From NCBI RefSeq assembly GCF_024128855.1, contig NZ_JAMYDV010000006.1, positions 62,001 through 126,000 of the forward strand: a DNA stretch of 64,000 bases. Direction: 5' to 3'. Below are positions 31,555 through 38,996 of the stretch, piece by piece. Numbering within the stretch: position 1 is the stretch's first letter; the number at the start of each line of letters is the position of its first letter. The notes below the pieces were generated by a model that worked only from the letters and a program-made list of their open reading frames with translations, was not told where the DNA came from and did no database searches. A program made the translations under genes and the position numbers. This DNA is from Rhodovulum tesquicola. GTDB lineage: Bacteria > Pseudomonadota > Alphaproteobacteria > Rhodobacterales > Rhodobacteraceae.

Positions 31555-32166
31555 CTACCGCCCGCCCCCGCCGAACAGACGGCGCAGGACCGCCCCGGCG
31601 CGGCTGTCCGGGTCGTCGATCAGCGGTTCGATCCGGTTCTCCTTGAACCGGGCGAACAAGGTCCAGACCCACGCCGCGAAGACCGCGAGGCTGAACAGGA
31701 CGGCGATGTTGAACCACGGGATGATGAACTCGTCCGGGCCCTCGGCGGGGCGCACGGCGACCGCGTTGGGGTAGATCGAGAGATATTCGTTGCGCCAGCC
31801 GTAATGGGTGACCACCACCCATTGCGGGTTTTCCTTGGTCGAGATCAGATCCCGCGCCATGGCCTGAAGATTCGAGGTGTTGACCTTGAAATAGGGCGGC
31901 CAGCCCCAGCCGGTATCCTCGTTGCGATAGACCATCGGCTTGTCGTTGGGGCGGAAGGTCTCGATGAAATGCACGTCGCGATTGGCGACGCCGCCCGCCG
32001 TGCCGGGCGCCGAGCCCGACCAGAAGATCGAGTTGTCGCCGAAGTCGATCCGGCGCACCTCGGTATTGGTGATGCGCACGATGTCGTGCTGGGGCAGCGT
32101 GTAGTGCAGGAAGGAGAAGACCAGCGCGGCGATCACCGCAAGGAAGGTCCATTTGACGTAAACCAT
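31555..32166 (-). CDS. DUF1523 membrane protein
   Basis: The 203-residue protein has one N-terminal membrane helix (about 5-22), a roughly 130-residue periplasmic domain with VRITNTEVRRID and DTGWGWPPYFKVNTSNLQA, a second helix (about 150-172) and a basic cytosolic tail. This matches DUF1523, a family common in Rhodobacterales with no known role. The gene converges with the ALDH-like gene (3-bp gap) and is preceded by another small membrane protein gene seven bases upstream. Confidence 0.8.
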   Translation of the reverse strand: MVYVKWTFLAVIAALVFSFLHYTLPQHDIVRITNTEVRRIDFGDNSIFWSGSAPGTAGGVANRDVHFIETFRPNDKPMVYRNEDTGWGWPPYFKVNTSNLQAMARDLISTKENPQWVVVTHYGWRNEYLSIYPNAVAVRPAEGPDEFIIPWFNIAVLFSLAVFAAWVWTLFARFKENRIEPLIDDPDSRAGAVLRRLFGGGGR

Positions 32167-32173
32167 CGCAGCC

Positions 32174-32440
32174 TCACGTATAATTGACGATGTAGACGAT
32201 CGTGCCGACCACGATCATCGGAATGATGTAGACCCCGAGGATCAGCCTGCGCCGCAGCGAGCGGTCATAGAGGGCAAGCCCCTTGCGGACGAAGGCGTCG
32301 CGGTCGCCCGTGCCGATCTTCTCGTCCCAGTGGCGCCGCAGCTTCTGGCGGCGCATGGCGCGGGAATAGAGCGAGACGGAAACATAGACCACCGTCAGGA
32401 CGACGAACCCCATCAGGAGGAAGCGCAGCAGGGCGATCAT
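32174..32440 (-). CDS. small two-helix membrane protein, unknown function
   Basis: The 88-residue protein has a hydrophobic N-terminus (IALLRFLLMGFVVLTVVYVS), a very basic middle (RAMRRQKLRRHWDEKIGTGDRD) and a C-terminal helix (LILGVYIIPMIVVGTIVYIV). No named domain is recognised. Its GAGG-type ribosome site and seven-base spacing to the DUF1523 gene suggest a two-gene operon, and both products would sit in the inner membrane. Confidence 0.72.
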   Translation of the reverse strand: MIALLRFLLMGFVVLTVVYVSVSLYSRAMRRQKLRRHWDEKIGTGDRDAFVRKGLALYDRSLRRRLILGVYIIPMIVVGTIVYIVNYT

Positions 32441-32539
32441 CTCGGCCCCCCTCGGCCGCAGGATAACGGGTCAGCCTCTTGCGTTCCGATATAGGCGCAT
32501 CGGATGCGTTTTGCACCCTGCCGCAACGCCGCGGCGCGA

Positions 32540-32568
32540 TTGCTGTGGCGTTCGGCGCGCGCTAGGCT
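32540..32568 (+). promoter_or_regulatory. sigma-70-like promoter giving a probable leaderless M20 peptidase transcript
   Basis: A -35 TTGCTG (32540-32545) is followed after exactly 17 bp by a -10 TAGGCT (32563-32568). The peptidase ATG at 32575 begins seven bases after the -10 box, where transcription should start. There is no Shine-Dalgarno before this ATG. Confidence 0.5.
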
Positions 32569-32574
32569 CTGGCG

Positions 32575-33861
32575 ATGGACGAGGACGGATGGCAGAGGCT
32601 GGAGGCGGCGATTGCCGCGCGGCGCGACGATCTGGTGGCGCTGACGCAGGCATTGGTCCGCATCCCCACGCTGAACCCGCCGGGGCGGAACTATCGCGAG
32701 ATCTGCGAGTTGCTTGCCGCCCGGCTGGCGGAAAAAGGCTTTGGCGTCGAGATGATCCGCGCCACGGGCGCACCGGCCGACAGCGACGCGCATCCGCGCT
32801 GGAACCTGATCGCCCGGCATGAGGGCGCGGAACCGGGGGAATGCGTGCATTTCAACGGCCATCACGATGTCGTCGAGGTCGGCCATGGCTGGAGCGTCGA
32901 TCCCTTTGGCGGCGAGGTTCGGGATGGCCGCGTCTATGGCCGGGGCGCCTGCGACATGAAGGGGGGCATCGCCGCCGCCGTGATCGCCGCCGAAGCCTTT
33001 GTCGAGACCTGCCCGGATTATCGCGGCGCGGTCGAGATCAGCGCCACGGCGGACGAGGAATCGGGCGGCTATGGCGGTGTCGCGTGGCTCGCCGAACGCG
33101 GCTGGTTCGACCCCGACCGGGTGCAGCATGTCATCATCCCCGAACCGCTGAACAAGGACCGCATCTGCCTGGGCCATCGCGGCGTCTGGTGGGCCGAGAT
33201 CGAGACGCAGGGGCGCATCGCCCATGGCTCGATGCCCTTCCTCGGCGATTGTGCGGTGCGCCACATGGGCGCGGTGATCGCCGAGATGGAGGAGACGCTG
33301 TTCCCGCTGCTCGCGGGCCGGCAGACCGCGATGCCGGTGGTGCCCGAAGGGGCGCGGTCCTCGACGCTGAACATCAACGCGATCCATGGCGGCGAGCCGG
33401 AACAGGCGGCCGATTACACCGGCCTGCCCGCGCCCTGCGTGCCCGACCGCTGCCGCATCGTGATCGACCGGCGCGTGCTGATCGAGGAGGACATCGCCGA
33501 GGTCAAGGCCGAGATCGCCGCGCTGATGGAGCGGGTCAAGGCCCGCCGGCCGGGCTTTGCCTACGAGATCCGCGAGTTGTTCGAGGTGGCGCCGACCATG
33601 GCCCCGCGCGATGCCCCGGTGGTGACGACCGTGGCGCAGGCGATCACGCATGTCCTGGGCCGGGCGCCCGATTTCGTCGTCTCGCCCGGCACCTATGACC
33701 AGAAGCATATCGACCGGATCGGGCGGCTGAAGAACTGCATCGCCTATGGGCCGGGGATCCTGGACCTGGCGCATCAGCCCGACGAATGGGTGGGCATCGA
33801 CGACATGCTGGACAGCGCGCGGGTGATGGCGCGGACGCTGGGGATGCTGCTGCTGCGGTGA
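32575..33861 (+). CDS. M20-family metallopeptidase/deacylase (ArgE/DapE-like)
   Basis: The 428-residue cytosolic di-zinc hydrolase has the M20 metal ligands and catalytic residues in order: FNGHHDVVEVG, GRGACDMKGGIAA, ATADEESGG, IIPEPLN and the final SPGTYDQKHI histidine. A dimerisation domain lies between (about 185-310). Family members remove acyl groups from N-acyl amino acids or cleave small peptides. The sequence is closer to the general acetylornithine deacetylase/succinyl-diaminopimelate desuccinylase group than to a defined member, so the substrate is open. No pathway genes adjoin it. Confidence 0.85.
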   Translation: MDEDGWQRLEAAIAARRDDLVALTQALVRIPTLNPPGRNYREICELLAARLAEKGFGVEMIRATGAPADSDAHPRWNLIARHEGAEPGECVHFNGHHDVVEVGHGWSVDPFGGEVRDGRVYGRGACDMKGGIAAAVIAAEAFVETCPDYRGAVEISATADEESGGYGGVAWLAERGWFDPDRVQHVIIPEPLNKDRICLGHRGVWWAEIETQGRIAHGSMPFLGDCAVRHMGAVIAEMEETLFPLLAGRQTAMPVVPEGARSSTLNINAIHGGEPEQAADYTGLPAPCVPDRCRIVIDRRVLIEEDIAEVKAEIAALMERVKARRPGFAYEIRELFEVAPTMAPRDAPVVTTVAQAITHVLGRAPDFVVSPGTYDQKHIDRIGRLKNCIAYGPGILDLAHQPDEWVGIDDMLDSARVMARTLGMLLLR

Positions 33862-33882
33862 CGGACCGGCGGCGGGTCGCAA

Positions 33883-33899
33883 GGGGGGCGCTGCCCCCC
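33883..33899 (+). terminator. GC hairpin after the M20 peptidase gene
   Basis: A 7-bp perfect stem (ggggggc / gcccccc) with a 3-base loop lies 21 bp after the stop, followed at once by a smaller gtcc-ttgc-ggac hairpin. There is no strong T-run. It sits between convergent genes and may terminate from both sides. Confidence 0.5.
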
Positions 33900-33918
33900 G
33901 TCCTTGCGGACTCCCCCC

Positions 33919-33945
33919 GGGATATTTCCGGCCAGAAGAAGAAGG
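33919..33945 (+). repeat. copy of a dispersed extragenic motif (GGGATATTT..GGCCAGAAGAAG)
   Basis: This element follows the GC hairpins in the convergent gap. Its core matches the inverted copy at 20491-20515 in the urtB-urtC gap, and GGGATATTTG appears again on the minus strand at 16919-16928. It appears to be a family-wide intergenic motif; function is unknown. Confidence 0.4.
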
Positions 33946-33955
33946 GGGCGCGGGG

Positions 33956-34765
33956 TCAGTGGGCCGGGGCGTTGACCGGGTCGAGCAATGTGCGCCCGCC
34001 ATCGACCGTCAGGATCTGGCCGGTGATGAACTGCGCGCCGTCGGAGGCAAGGAACTGCACCGTCTCGGCCAGTTCGGCGGGCTTGGCGATACGGCCGAGC
34101 GGGGTGTGGACGCGGATGTCGTCGCGGTATTCGGCGTGATCCTTGAGCACACCTTGCAGGCTGGCCGAGAGCACCGAGCCGAAGGCCACCGCGTTCACCC
34201 GGATCCGGTGCGGCGCGAGCGCCACCGCCATCGAGCGCGTAAGCTGGTCCAGCGCGGCGCAGCTGACCGAATAGCCCATCAGGTCGGGATGGGTGCGCCG
34301 GGCCGCGATAGAGGAGAGGTTCACGATCGCCCCCGCGCAGCCGTCTTCCAGCCCGTCCTCCTCGGCCTGGCGGATCATCCGGCGGGCGACGCATTGGCTG
34401 AGGCGCAGGCCGGTCATCAGGTTCTGCTGCAACAGCGTCTCGACCGCGTCCTGATCGGGGTCGAGCGGGTCCGAGGAGATCATCTGGCGGCTGGCATTCA
34501 CAAGGATGTCGATCCGGTCGAAGGCGTCGATGGTCGCCGAGAGCAGGTTGGCGACCGTCAGCCTTTCGCGCAGGTCGCCCGCGAAATAGCGCATGTTGCC
34601 TTCGGCTTCGGTCTGCTTGCCGCATTCGTCGGTCAGGCGGTCCTCGTCGATATCGGCGAACATCACGTTGGCGCCGCGATCCACGAAGTGGCGTGCGATG
34701 GCGAGGCCCACGCCATTGGCTGCGCCGGTCACGATGGCGGTCTTGCCGGAGATGGAGAAGGACAT
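33956..34765 (-). CDS. SDR-family protein with catalytic Lys replaced by Cys
   Basis: The 269-residue classical short-chain dehydrogenase fold has the nucleotide-binding TGAANGVGLAIA, the acidic ADIDEDRL suggesting NAD preference, NLSSIAARR with the catalytic Ser, and the end motif FITGQILTVDGG. The active-site YxxxK reads YSVSC: Tyr165 is present but the lysine position (169) is Cys. The N-A-S-R motif (ILVNASRQM) replaces NNAG. Loss of the lysine should cripple hydride-transfer chemistry, so it may be an inactive binder or use altered chemistry. The substrate is unknown. It stands alone, convergent with the peptidase gene. Confidence 0.85.
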   Translation of the reverse strand: MSFSISGKTAIVTGAANGVGLAIARHFVDRGANVMFADIDEDRLTDECGKQTEAEGNMRYFAGDLRERLTVANLLSATIDAFDRIDILVNASRQMISSDPLDPDQDAVETLLQQNLMTGLRLSQCVARRMIRQAEEDGLEDGCAGAIVNLSSIAARRTHPDLMGYSVSCAALDQLTRSMAVALAPHRIRVNAVAFGSVLSASLQGVLKDHAEYRDDIRVHTPLGRIAKPAELAETVQFLASDGAQFITGQILTVDGGRTLLDPVNAPAH

Positions 34766-34805
34766 GCGGTGGAACTCCTGATTCGGATACCCAAGCTAGG
34801 CGATT

Positions 34806-35816
34806 TCACCGCCCCCCGCGAGCGGCGCGCCTTGGCCTGTGCCCATGCAGGACCTTGAAGCCCGCATCGCCGCCGATCTCGTGGGTCTCGACGAAGAGCG
34901 CGGCAAGGTCGCGTTCATAGGGCAGATGGCGGTTGGCGACGACGAAGACCTGCCCGTGCGGCGCGAGCAGGCGGGCGGCGGCGGCCAGGAAGGCGCGGCC
35001 GAGGCCCGGATCGGCGGCGCGCGAGGCATGGAAGGGCGGGTTGGCCAGCACGATGTCGAAGGGCGCATCGGGGGCGAAGGCGGTGGCGTCGGCCCAGTGG
35101 AAGCGGGCGCGCGGGTCGGGGACATTGGCGCGCGCGCAGGACAGGGCGGCGTGGTCGGCCTCGATCAGGTGCATCTCGGCGATCTCGGGATGGGCCGGGA
35201 GCGCCTCGCCCGCCAGGTATCCCCAGCCTGCACCCAGATCGGCCACGCGCCCCTTGAGCTTGGCGGGAAGGGCGGCGAGCAGCAGCGCCGAGCCCCGGTC
35301 CACCCCGTCCGCCGAGAAGACGCCCGGCGCGGTGCGGTAGCGGCCTTCGATCAACGCCCCCTCGCCCGGGCGCCACGCGGCGAAGGCGGCCGGATCCGCG
35401 GTCAGCGCGAAGCATTTGCCATGGGCCTTGGCGAAGGGTGCCGTGACATCCGCCCCCTGCCCCTTGATCGCCCTGAACAGGCTGTCGACCCCGTCGGTCC
35501 TGTCGCCATCCACGATCACCGGCCCGCCGCCGGTCAGGGCCAGCGCCTCGGCGATCCAGGCGCGGCCCAGCGCCTTGGCGCGCGGCACCACGACCATGGC
35601 GGCGGCGAAATCGCCCGTGGGGGACACGACCACGTCCCAGCCGCGCCGCACCCAGGCATCGTGATCGGGGGCGAAGCCCTGCACGATCTGCACCCGGTCC
35701 TTCGGCAGCGCCGAGAGATCCGCGGCCGCCGAGGGGCCGAAGACCACAATGCGGCCGGTATCGGGCAAGGCGACCGCGCCGCTATGCAGCGCAAGGGTCA
35801 GGCGGGCATCGGACAT
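34806..35816 (-). CDS. class I SAM methyltransferase, RsmC/RlmG-like
   Basis: The 336-residue protein has a degenerate N-terminal methyltransferase-like half and a functional C-terminal half, the layout of RsmC (16S rRNA m2G1207). The SAM-binding motif I is RVADLGAGWGYLAGEAL, and the substrate/catalytic motif IV is NPPFH in DIVLANPPFHASR, typical of exocyclic-amine N-methylation of guanine. Probably an rRNA guanine-N2 methyltransferase; RsmC versus RlmG cannot be settled from sequence reading. clpS lies 31 bp upstream in the same direction. Confidence 0.85.
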   Translation of the reverse strand: MSDARLTLALHSGAVALPDTGRIVVFGPSAAADLSALPKDRVQIVQGFAPDHDAWVRRGWDVVVSPTGDFAAAMVVVPRAKALGRAWIAEALALTGGGPVIVDGDRTDGVDSLFRAIKGQGADVTAPFAKAHGKCFALTADPAAFAAWRPGEGALIEGRYRTAPGVFSADGVDRGSALLLAALPAKLKGRVADLGAGWGYLAGEALPAHPEIAEMHLIEADHAALSCARANVPDPRARFHWADATAFAPDAPFDIVLANPPFHASRAADPGLGRAFLAAAARLLAPHGQVFVVANRHLPYERDLAALFVETHEIGGDAGFKVLHGHRPRRAARGGR

Positions 35817-35847
35817 GAGGTGCTTTCCGGAATGCGGGCGCGCGGCC

Positions 35848-36189
35848 CTATTCCTTTTCCATGGTGCATTGCAGCGGGTGCTGGTGGCGGCGGGCGAAAT
35901 CCATCACCTGCGCGACCTTGGTCTCGGCCACCTCGAAGCTGAAGACGCCCACCACCGCGACGCCCTTCTTGTGCACGACCAGCATCAGTTCGAAAGCCTG
36001 CGCATGGGTCATGCCGAAGAAGCGTTCCAGGACATGCACGACGAATTCCATCGGGGTATAGTCGTCGTTCAGCAGCAGCACCTTGTAGAGCGGCGGGCGC
36101 TGGGTCTTGGGGCGCGTCTTGGTGATGACCCCGGTCTCGCCTTCGGGGGCGTCGCCCTTGTCGGCCATCATGCGAGGGTCGGTGGTCAC
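35848..36189 (-). CDS. clpS: ATP-dependent Clp protease adaptor ClpS
   Basis: The 113-residue N-recognin delivers proteins with N-degron residues to ClpAP. The core [28 protein letters not shown] contains the Asn-Asp-Asp and Met gate of the binding pocket, and [15 protein letters not shown] the second conserved segment. The first 30 residues are a flexible extension that threads into ClpA. No clpA gene is within the window. Confidence 0.95.
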   Translation of the reverse strand: MTTDPRMMADKGDAPEGETGVITKTRPKTQRPPLYKVLLLNDDYTPMEFVVHVLERFFGMTHAQAFELMLVVHKKGVAVVGVFSFEVAETKVAQVMDFARRHQHPLQCTMEKE

Positions 36190-36290
36190 GGCGGCCCGTC
36201 TCCGGCAAATCGGGTGGTGTTCGGCTTGGGCCTCTTTATATATGCGGGCCGGCCCGTCTGAAAAGGGTCGAGCATGGGGGCGGGCGCGGG

Positions 36291-36992
36291 ATGTCCAGGG
36301 CGATCACGACAATCGGGTTCGATGCCGACGACACGCTCTGGCAGAACGAGCGGTTCTTCCGCATGACGCAGGAGCGATTCGCCGCCTTGCTGGCGGATTA
36401 CACCGAGGCCGACCGGCTGATGGAGCGGCTGCTGGCGGCCGAGATGCGCAACCTTGGCCATTACGGATTCGGCATCAAGGGCTTCGTTCTGTCGATGATC
36501 GAGACCGCGATCGAGGTGACCGAGGACCGGGTGCCTGCCAGCGTAATCCGCGAATTGCTGGCGGCGGGGCAGGAGATGCTGCGCCATCCGATCGAGCTGA
36601 TGCCCGAGGCGCGGGAGGCGGTCGAGGCATTGGCGGCAGATTATCGCATACTATTGATAACAAAGGGAGATCTGCTGGACCAGGAGCGCAAGCTGGCGCA
36701 GTCGGGGCTGGGCGATCTGTTCGACGGAGTCGAGATCGTGTCGGACAAGACCGCGCCGCGTTACGGGACGATCTTTGCCCGCCATGGCGACGGGGCAAGC
36801 CGCGCGGCGATGGTGGGCAACTCGCTGCGCTCGGACGTGATTCCCGCGATCGAGGCGGGCGCCTGGGGCGTGTTCGTGCCGCATGAGCTGACCTGGGAGC
36901 TGGAACATGCCGAACCGCCACGGGGCCATGCCCGTTTTGCCGAATTGCAACATCTGGGCGAATTGCCTGCCCTGATCGCGGCGCTTGGCTGA
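36291..36992 (+). CDS. HAD-superfamily hydrolase
   Basis: The 233-residue haloacid-dehalogenase-type phosphatase has all four motifs: [10 protein letters not shown] (nucleophile Asp), II LLITKGD (Thr), III the lysine of [10 protein letters not shown], and [20 protein letters not shown] helical cap lies between motifs I and II. Substrates are likely small phosphorylated metabolites; the exact one is unknown. The start at 36291 directly precedes the beta strand of motif I. A hairpin terminator follows, so it is probably monocistronic. Confidence 0.88.
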   Translation: MSRAITTIGFDADDTLWQNERFFRMTQERFAALLADYTEADRLMERLLAAEMRNLGHYGFGIKGFVLSMIETAIEVTEDRVPASVIRELLAAGQEMLRHPIELMPEAREAVEALAADYRILLITKGDLLDQERKLAQSGLGDLFDGVEIVSDKTAPRYGTIFARHGDGASRAAMVGNSLRSDVIPAIEAGAWGVFVPHELTWELEHAEPPRGHARFAELQHLGELPALIAALG

Positions 36993-37065
36993 GGCCGAGA
37001 GGCAGGGATTGTTGCCTGCGGGTCGGCCGACGCGATATCTCGATCAACCTTTGTTAAACCCGCAA

Positions 37066-37088
37066 ACTCCCCAGAAACGGGGTGTTTT
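37066..37088 (+). terminator. rho-independent terminator after the HAD gene
   Basis: A cccc-agaaac-gggg hairpin at 37069-37082 is followed by tgtttt. It lies about 75 bp past the HAD stop and before the carboxypeptidase gene. Confidence 0.5.
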
Positions 37089-37178
37089 CCGGTGTCGAAG
37101 GCTGTGCTAGGCTTCGCAGAGAAACGATCGCCCACCGAAAAAATCCGGGCGACGCGAGGCAGTGAAAAGGCAGCAGCC

Positions 37179-38639
37179 GTGCAACGTTCGGGGCAGTACG
37201 TCCGGCGCATATTTGTCATATCATTCATCGCGGTCGCGATGGCATTCATGACATCCGGGGCGCGCGCCGCGCCCTACGCGGCCATGGTGATCGACGCGCG
37301 GTCGGGCGAGGTTCTGCATGCACAGAACGCGGATACCCGGTTGCATCCGGCCTCGCTGACCAAGATGATGACGCTTTATATCGTCTTCGAGGCGGTGCAG
37401 AACGGCGAGATCGGCCTGGACGATTACGTCACCATCTCGCGCAAGGCCGCGGCAGAGCCGCCCTCGAAGCTGGGGCTGAAACCGGGCCAGAGGATCCAGT
37501 TGCGCTATCTGGTCCGCGCGGCCGCCATCAAGTCGGCCAATGATGCGGCCACCGCCCTGGCCGAGGCGATAGAGGGGTCCGAGGCGGCCTTTGCCCGGCG
37601 GATGAACCGCACCGCCAAGGCGATGGGCATGAGCCGCACCACGTTCCGCAATGCCCACGGCCTGACGCAGGAGGGGCACCTGTCCACGGCGCGGGACATG
37701 ACGACGCTGGGGCGCAACCTGTTCTATCACTACCCGCAATATTACAACCTGTTCTCGCGCGAGAGCACGCATGCGGGGATCGCAACGGTGTCGAATACCA
37801 ATCGCCGTCTTCTGGCCAGCTATCGCGGCGCCGACGGGATCAAGACCGGCTATACCCGCGCGGCGGGGTTCAACCTGGTGGCCTCGGCCGACCGGGGCGG
37901 CAAGCGGATCATCGCGACGGTGTTCGGCGGCGCCTCTCCGGCAAGCCGCAATGCCAAGGTGGCCGAACTGCTGGACCTCGGGTTCCGGAACGCGCCGAAT
38001 CGCGTTGCGCAGCGCACGCCGGCGCGGCCCGCCCATGCCGGCAAGATCGGGCCGGGAGGGAACGAGGGCGGCACGGCTCTCGCCTCGATGCGGCTGACGT
38101 CATCGCCGCGCCCGTTGCACCGTCCGAGCGTGCAGCCGAACGTGCAACCGCCTGCGGAGGTGATCGCCGCGGTCGTCGAGAGCGTCGAAAGCGTGCTGGA
38201 GGCGGCACAGGCCGAACTGGCGGTTGCGGCGGCCGAGGCCGCGCCCGCGCCGAGCCCGGTGCCGACCATCGCACCTCGCGCCCGGCCCGAGGCGATCATG
38301 CTGGCCGCAACCGCAGCCACCACGCCCCCGCCGGAGCCGAGGCCCGCCGCCGCCGACCCTGTCGGGCAGGAGGTCGTCACCCGGCTGTCGTCGTCGGGCG
38401 GGCGGATGTGGGGCATCAATGTCGGACGCTACGGGTCGCGCAACCAGGCCGAACGGATCCTGCTGAGAACCGCATTGCAGGAAATTGGCGCGCTCGATTC
38501 CGCGCTGCGCAAGGTGGTGCAGAGCAACCGGGGTTTCGAGGCGAATTTCGTGGGCATGACCGAGGAAGAGGCCGCGATGGCCTGCCGCCGTTTGCAGGCC
38601 CAGGGGTCGGAATGCAACCCGATCGGCCCGCAATCCTGA
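37179..38639 (+). CDS. D-alanyl-D-alanine carboxypeptidase with C-terminal SPOR-like domain
   Basis: The 486-residue periplasmic peptidase S11 protein trims peptidoglycan stem peptides. The active-site motifs are SLTK (SxxK), SAND (SxN) and IKTGYT (KTG). A signal peptide is visible at the start (VRRIFVISFIAVAMAFM, cleaved after ARA). A long Ala/Pro/Val-rich linker (about 300-410) leads to a SPOR-like domain (WGINVGRYGSRNQAERIL to the end) that may bind denuded glycan at the septum. A GTG at 37179 with an AAGG site was preferred; a GTG at 37092 in the same frame would precede the signal peptide by 29 residues. Confidence 0.88.
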   Translation: MQRSGQYVRRIFVISFIAVAMAFMTSGARAAPYAAMVIDARSGEVLHAQNADTRLHPASLTKMMTLYIVFEAVQNGEIGLDDYVTISRKAAAEPPSKLGLKPGQRIQLRYLVRAAAIKSANDAATALAEAIEGSEAAFARRMNRTAKAMGMSRTTFRNAHGLTQEGHLSTARDMTTLGRNLFYHYPQYYNLFSRESTHAGIATVSNTNRRLLASYRGADGIKTGYTRAAGFNLVASADRGGKRIIATVFGGASPASRNAKVAELLDLGFRNAPNRVAQRTPARPAHAGKIGPGGNEGGTALASMRLTSSPRPLHRPSVQPNVQPPAEVIAAVVESVESVLEAAQAELAVAAAEAAPAPSPVPTIAPRARPEAIMLAATAATTPPPEPRPAAADPVGQEVVTRLSSSGGRMWGINVGRYGSRNQAERILLRTALQEIGALDSALRKVVQSNRGFEANFVGMTEEEAAMACRRLQAQGSECNPIGPQS

Positions 38640-38644
38640 CCCGC

Positions 38645-38829
38645 CGGGCGATCCCCTACCCGCCTGCAACGCATGACTTGCATCACGACGCCGAGCCTGT
38701 GGTCACGCCGAAGGCCCGGGCGAGCTGATCCATTCCGGCTCGCCTGCGGGCGTCGGGCCGCTGGTGGCGGGCAATGTCTGCACGGTCGGGATCGACGGGA
38801 TCGGCGCGGTTTGGGCCCGCATCGACTGA
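38645..38829 (+). pseudogene. remnant of a fumarylacetoacetate/fumarylpyruvate hydrolase-family gene
   Basis: Two fragments in different frames resemble the FAH family. The first (38648-38704) reads AIPYPPATHDLHHDAEPVV, like the conserved N-terminal YPP..DLHHE.ELVV segment. The second (38722-38829) reads GELIHSGSPAGVGP, like GDLI.TGTPAGVG, then runs to a natural stop. Roughly 100-130 residues between are missing, along with the gene's 5' end, and the frame changes at the junction. It is a deleted, non-functional relic between the carboxypeptidase gene and ccoS. Confidence 0.7.
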
Positions 38830-38832
38830 CTC

Positions 38833-38991
38833 TCAGGGCCTGGGCTGGTCGTCCCAGTCATCGTTGAGGATGCGCCGCGAGTCGCCTTCGGGGTCTTCGT
38901 ATTGGCGATGTTTCAGCGCCCAGAAAAAGGCCGCGAGCCCCAGACCGCCCAGGAACAGCGCGATCGGGATGAGGAAGGCAAGAACCTCCAT
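38833..38991 (-). CDS. ccoS: cbb3 oxidase maturation protein CcoS
   Basis: The 52-residue single-span protein (MEVLAFLIPIALFLGGLGLAAFFW) is followed by KHRQYEDPEGDSRRIL, the diagnostic CcoS tail. It is required for cofactor insertion into the cbb3 oxidase catalytic subunit. The ATG at 38991 lies five bases after the ccoI stop; in-frame sequence upstream belongs to ccoI. It ends the ccoGHIS operon. Confidence 0.93.
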   Translation of the reverse strand: MEVLAFLIPIALFLGGLGLAAFFWALKHRQYEDPEGDSRRILNDDWDDQPRP

Positions 38992-38996
38992 CGCGC

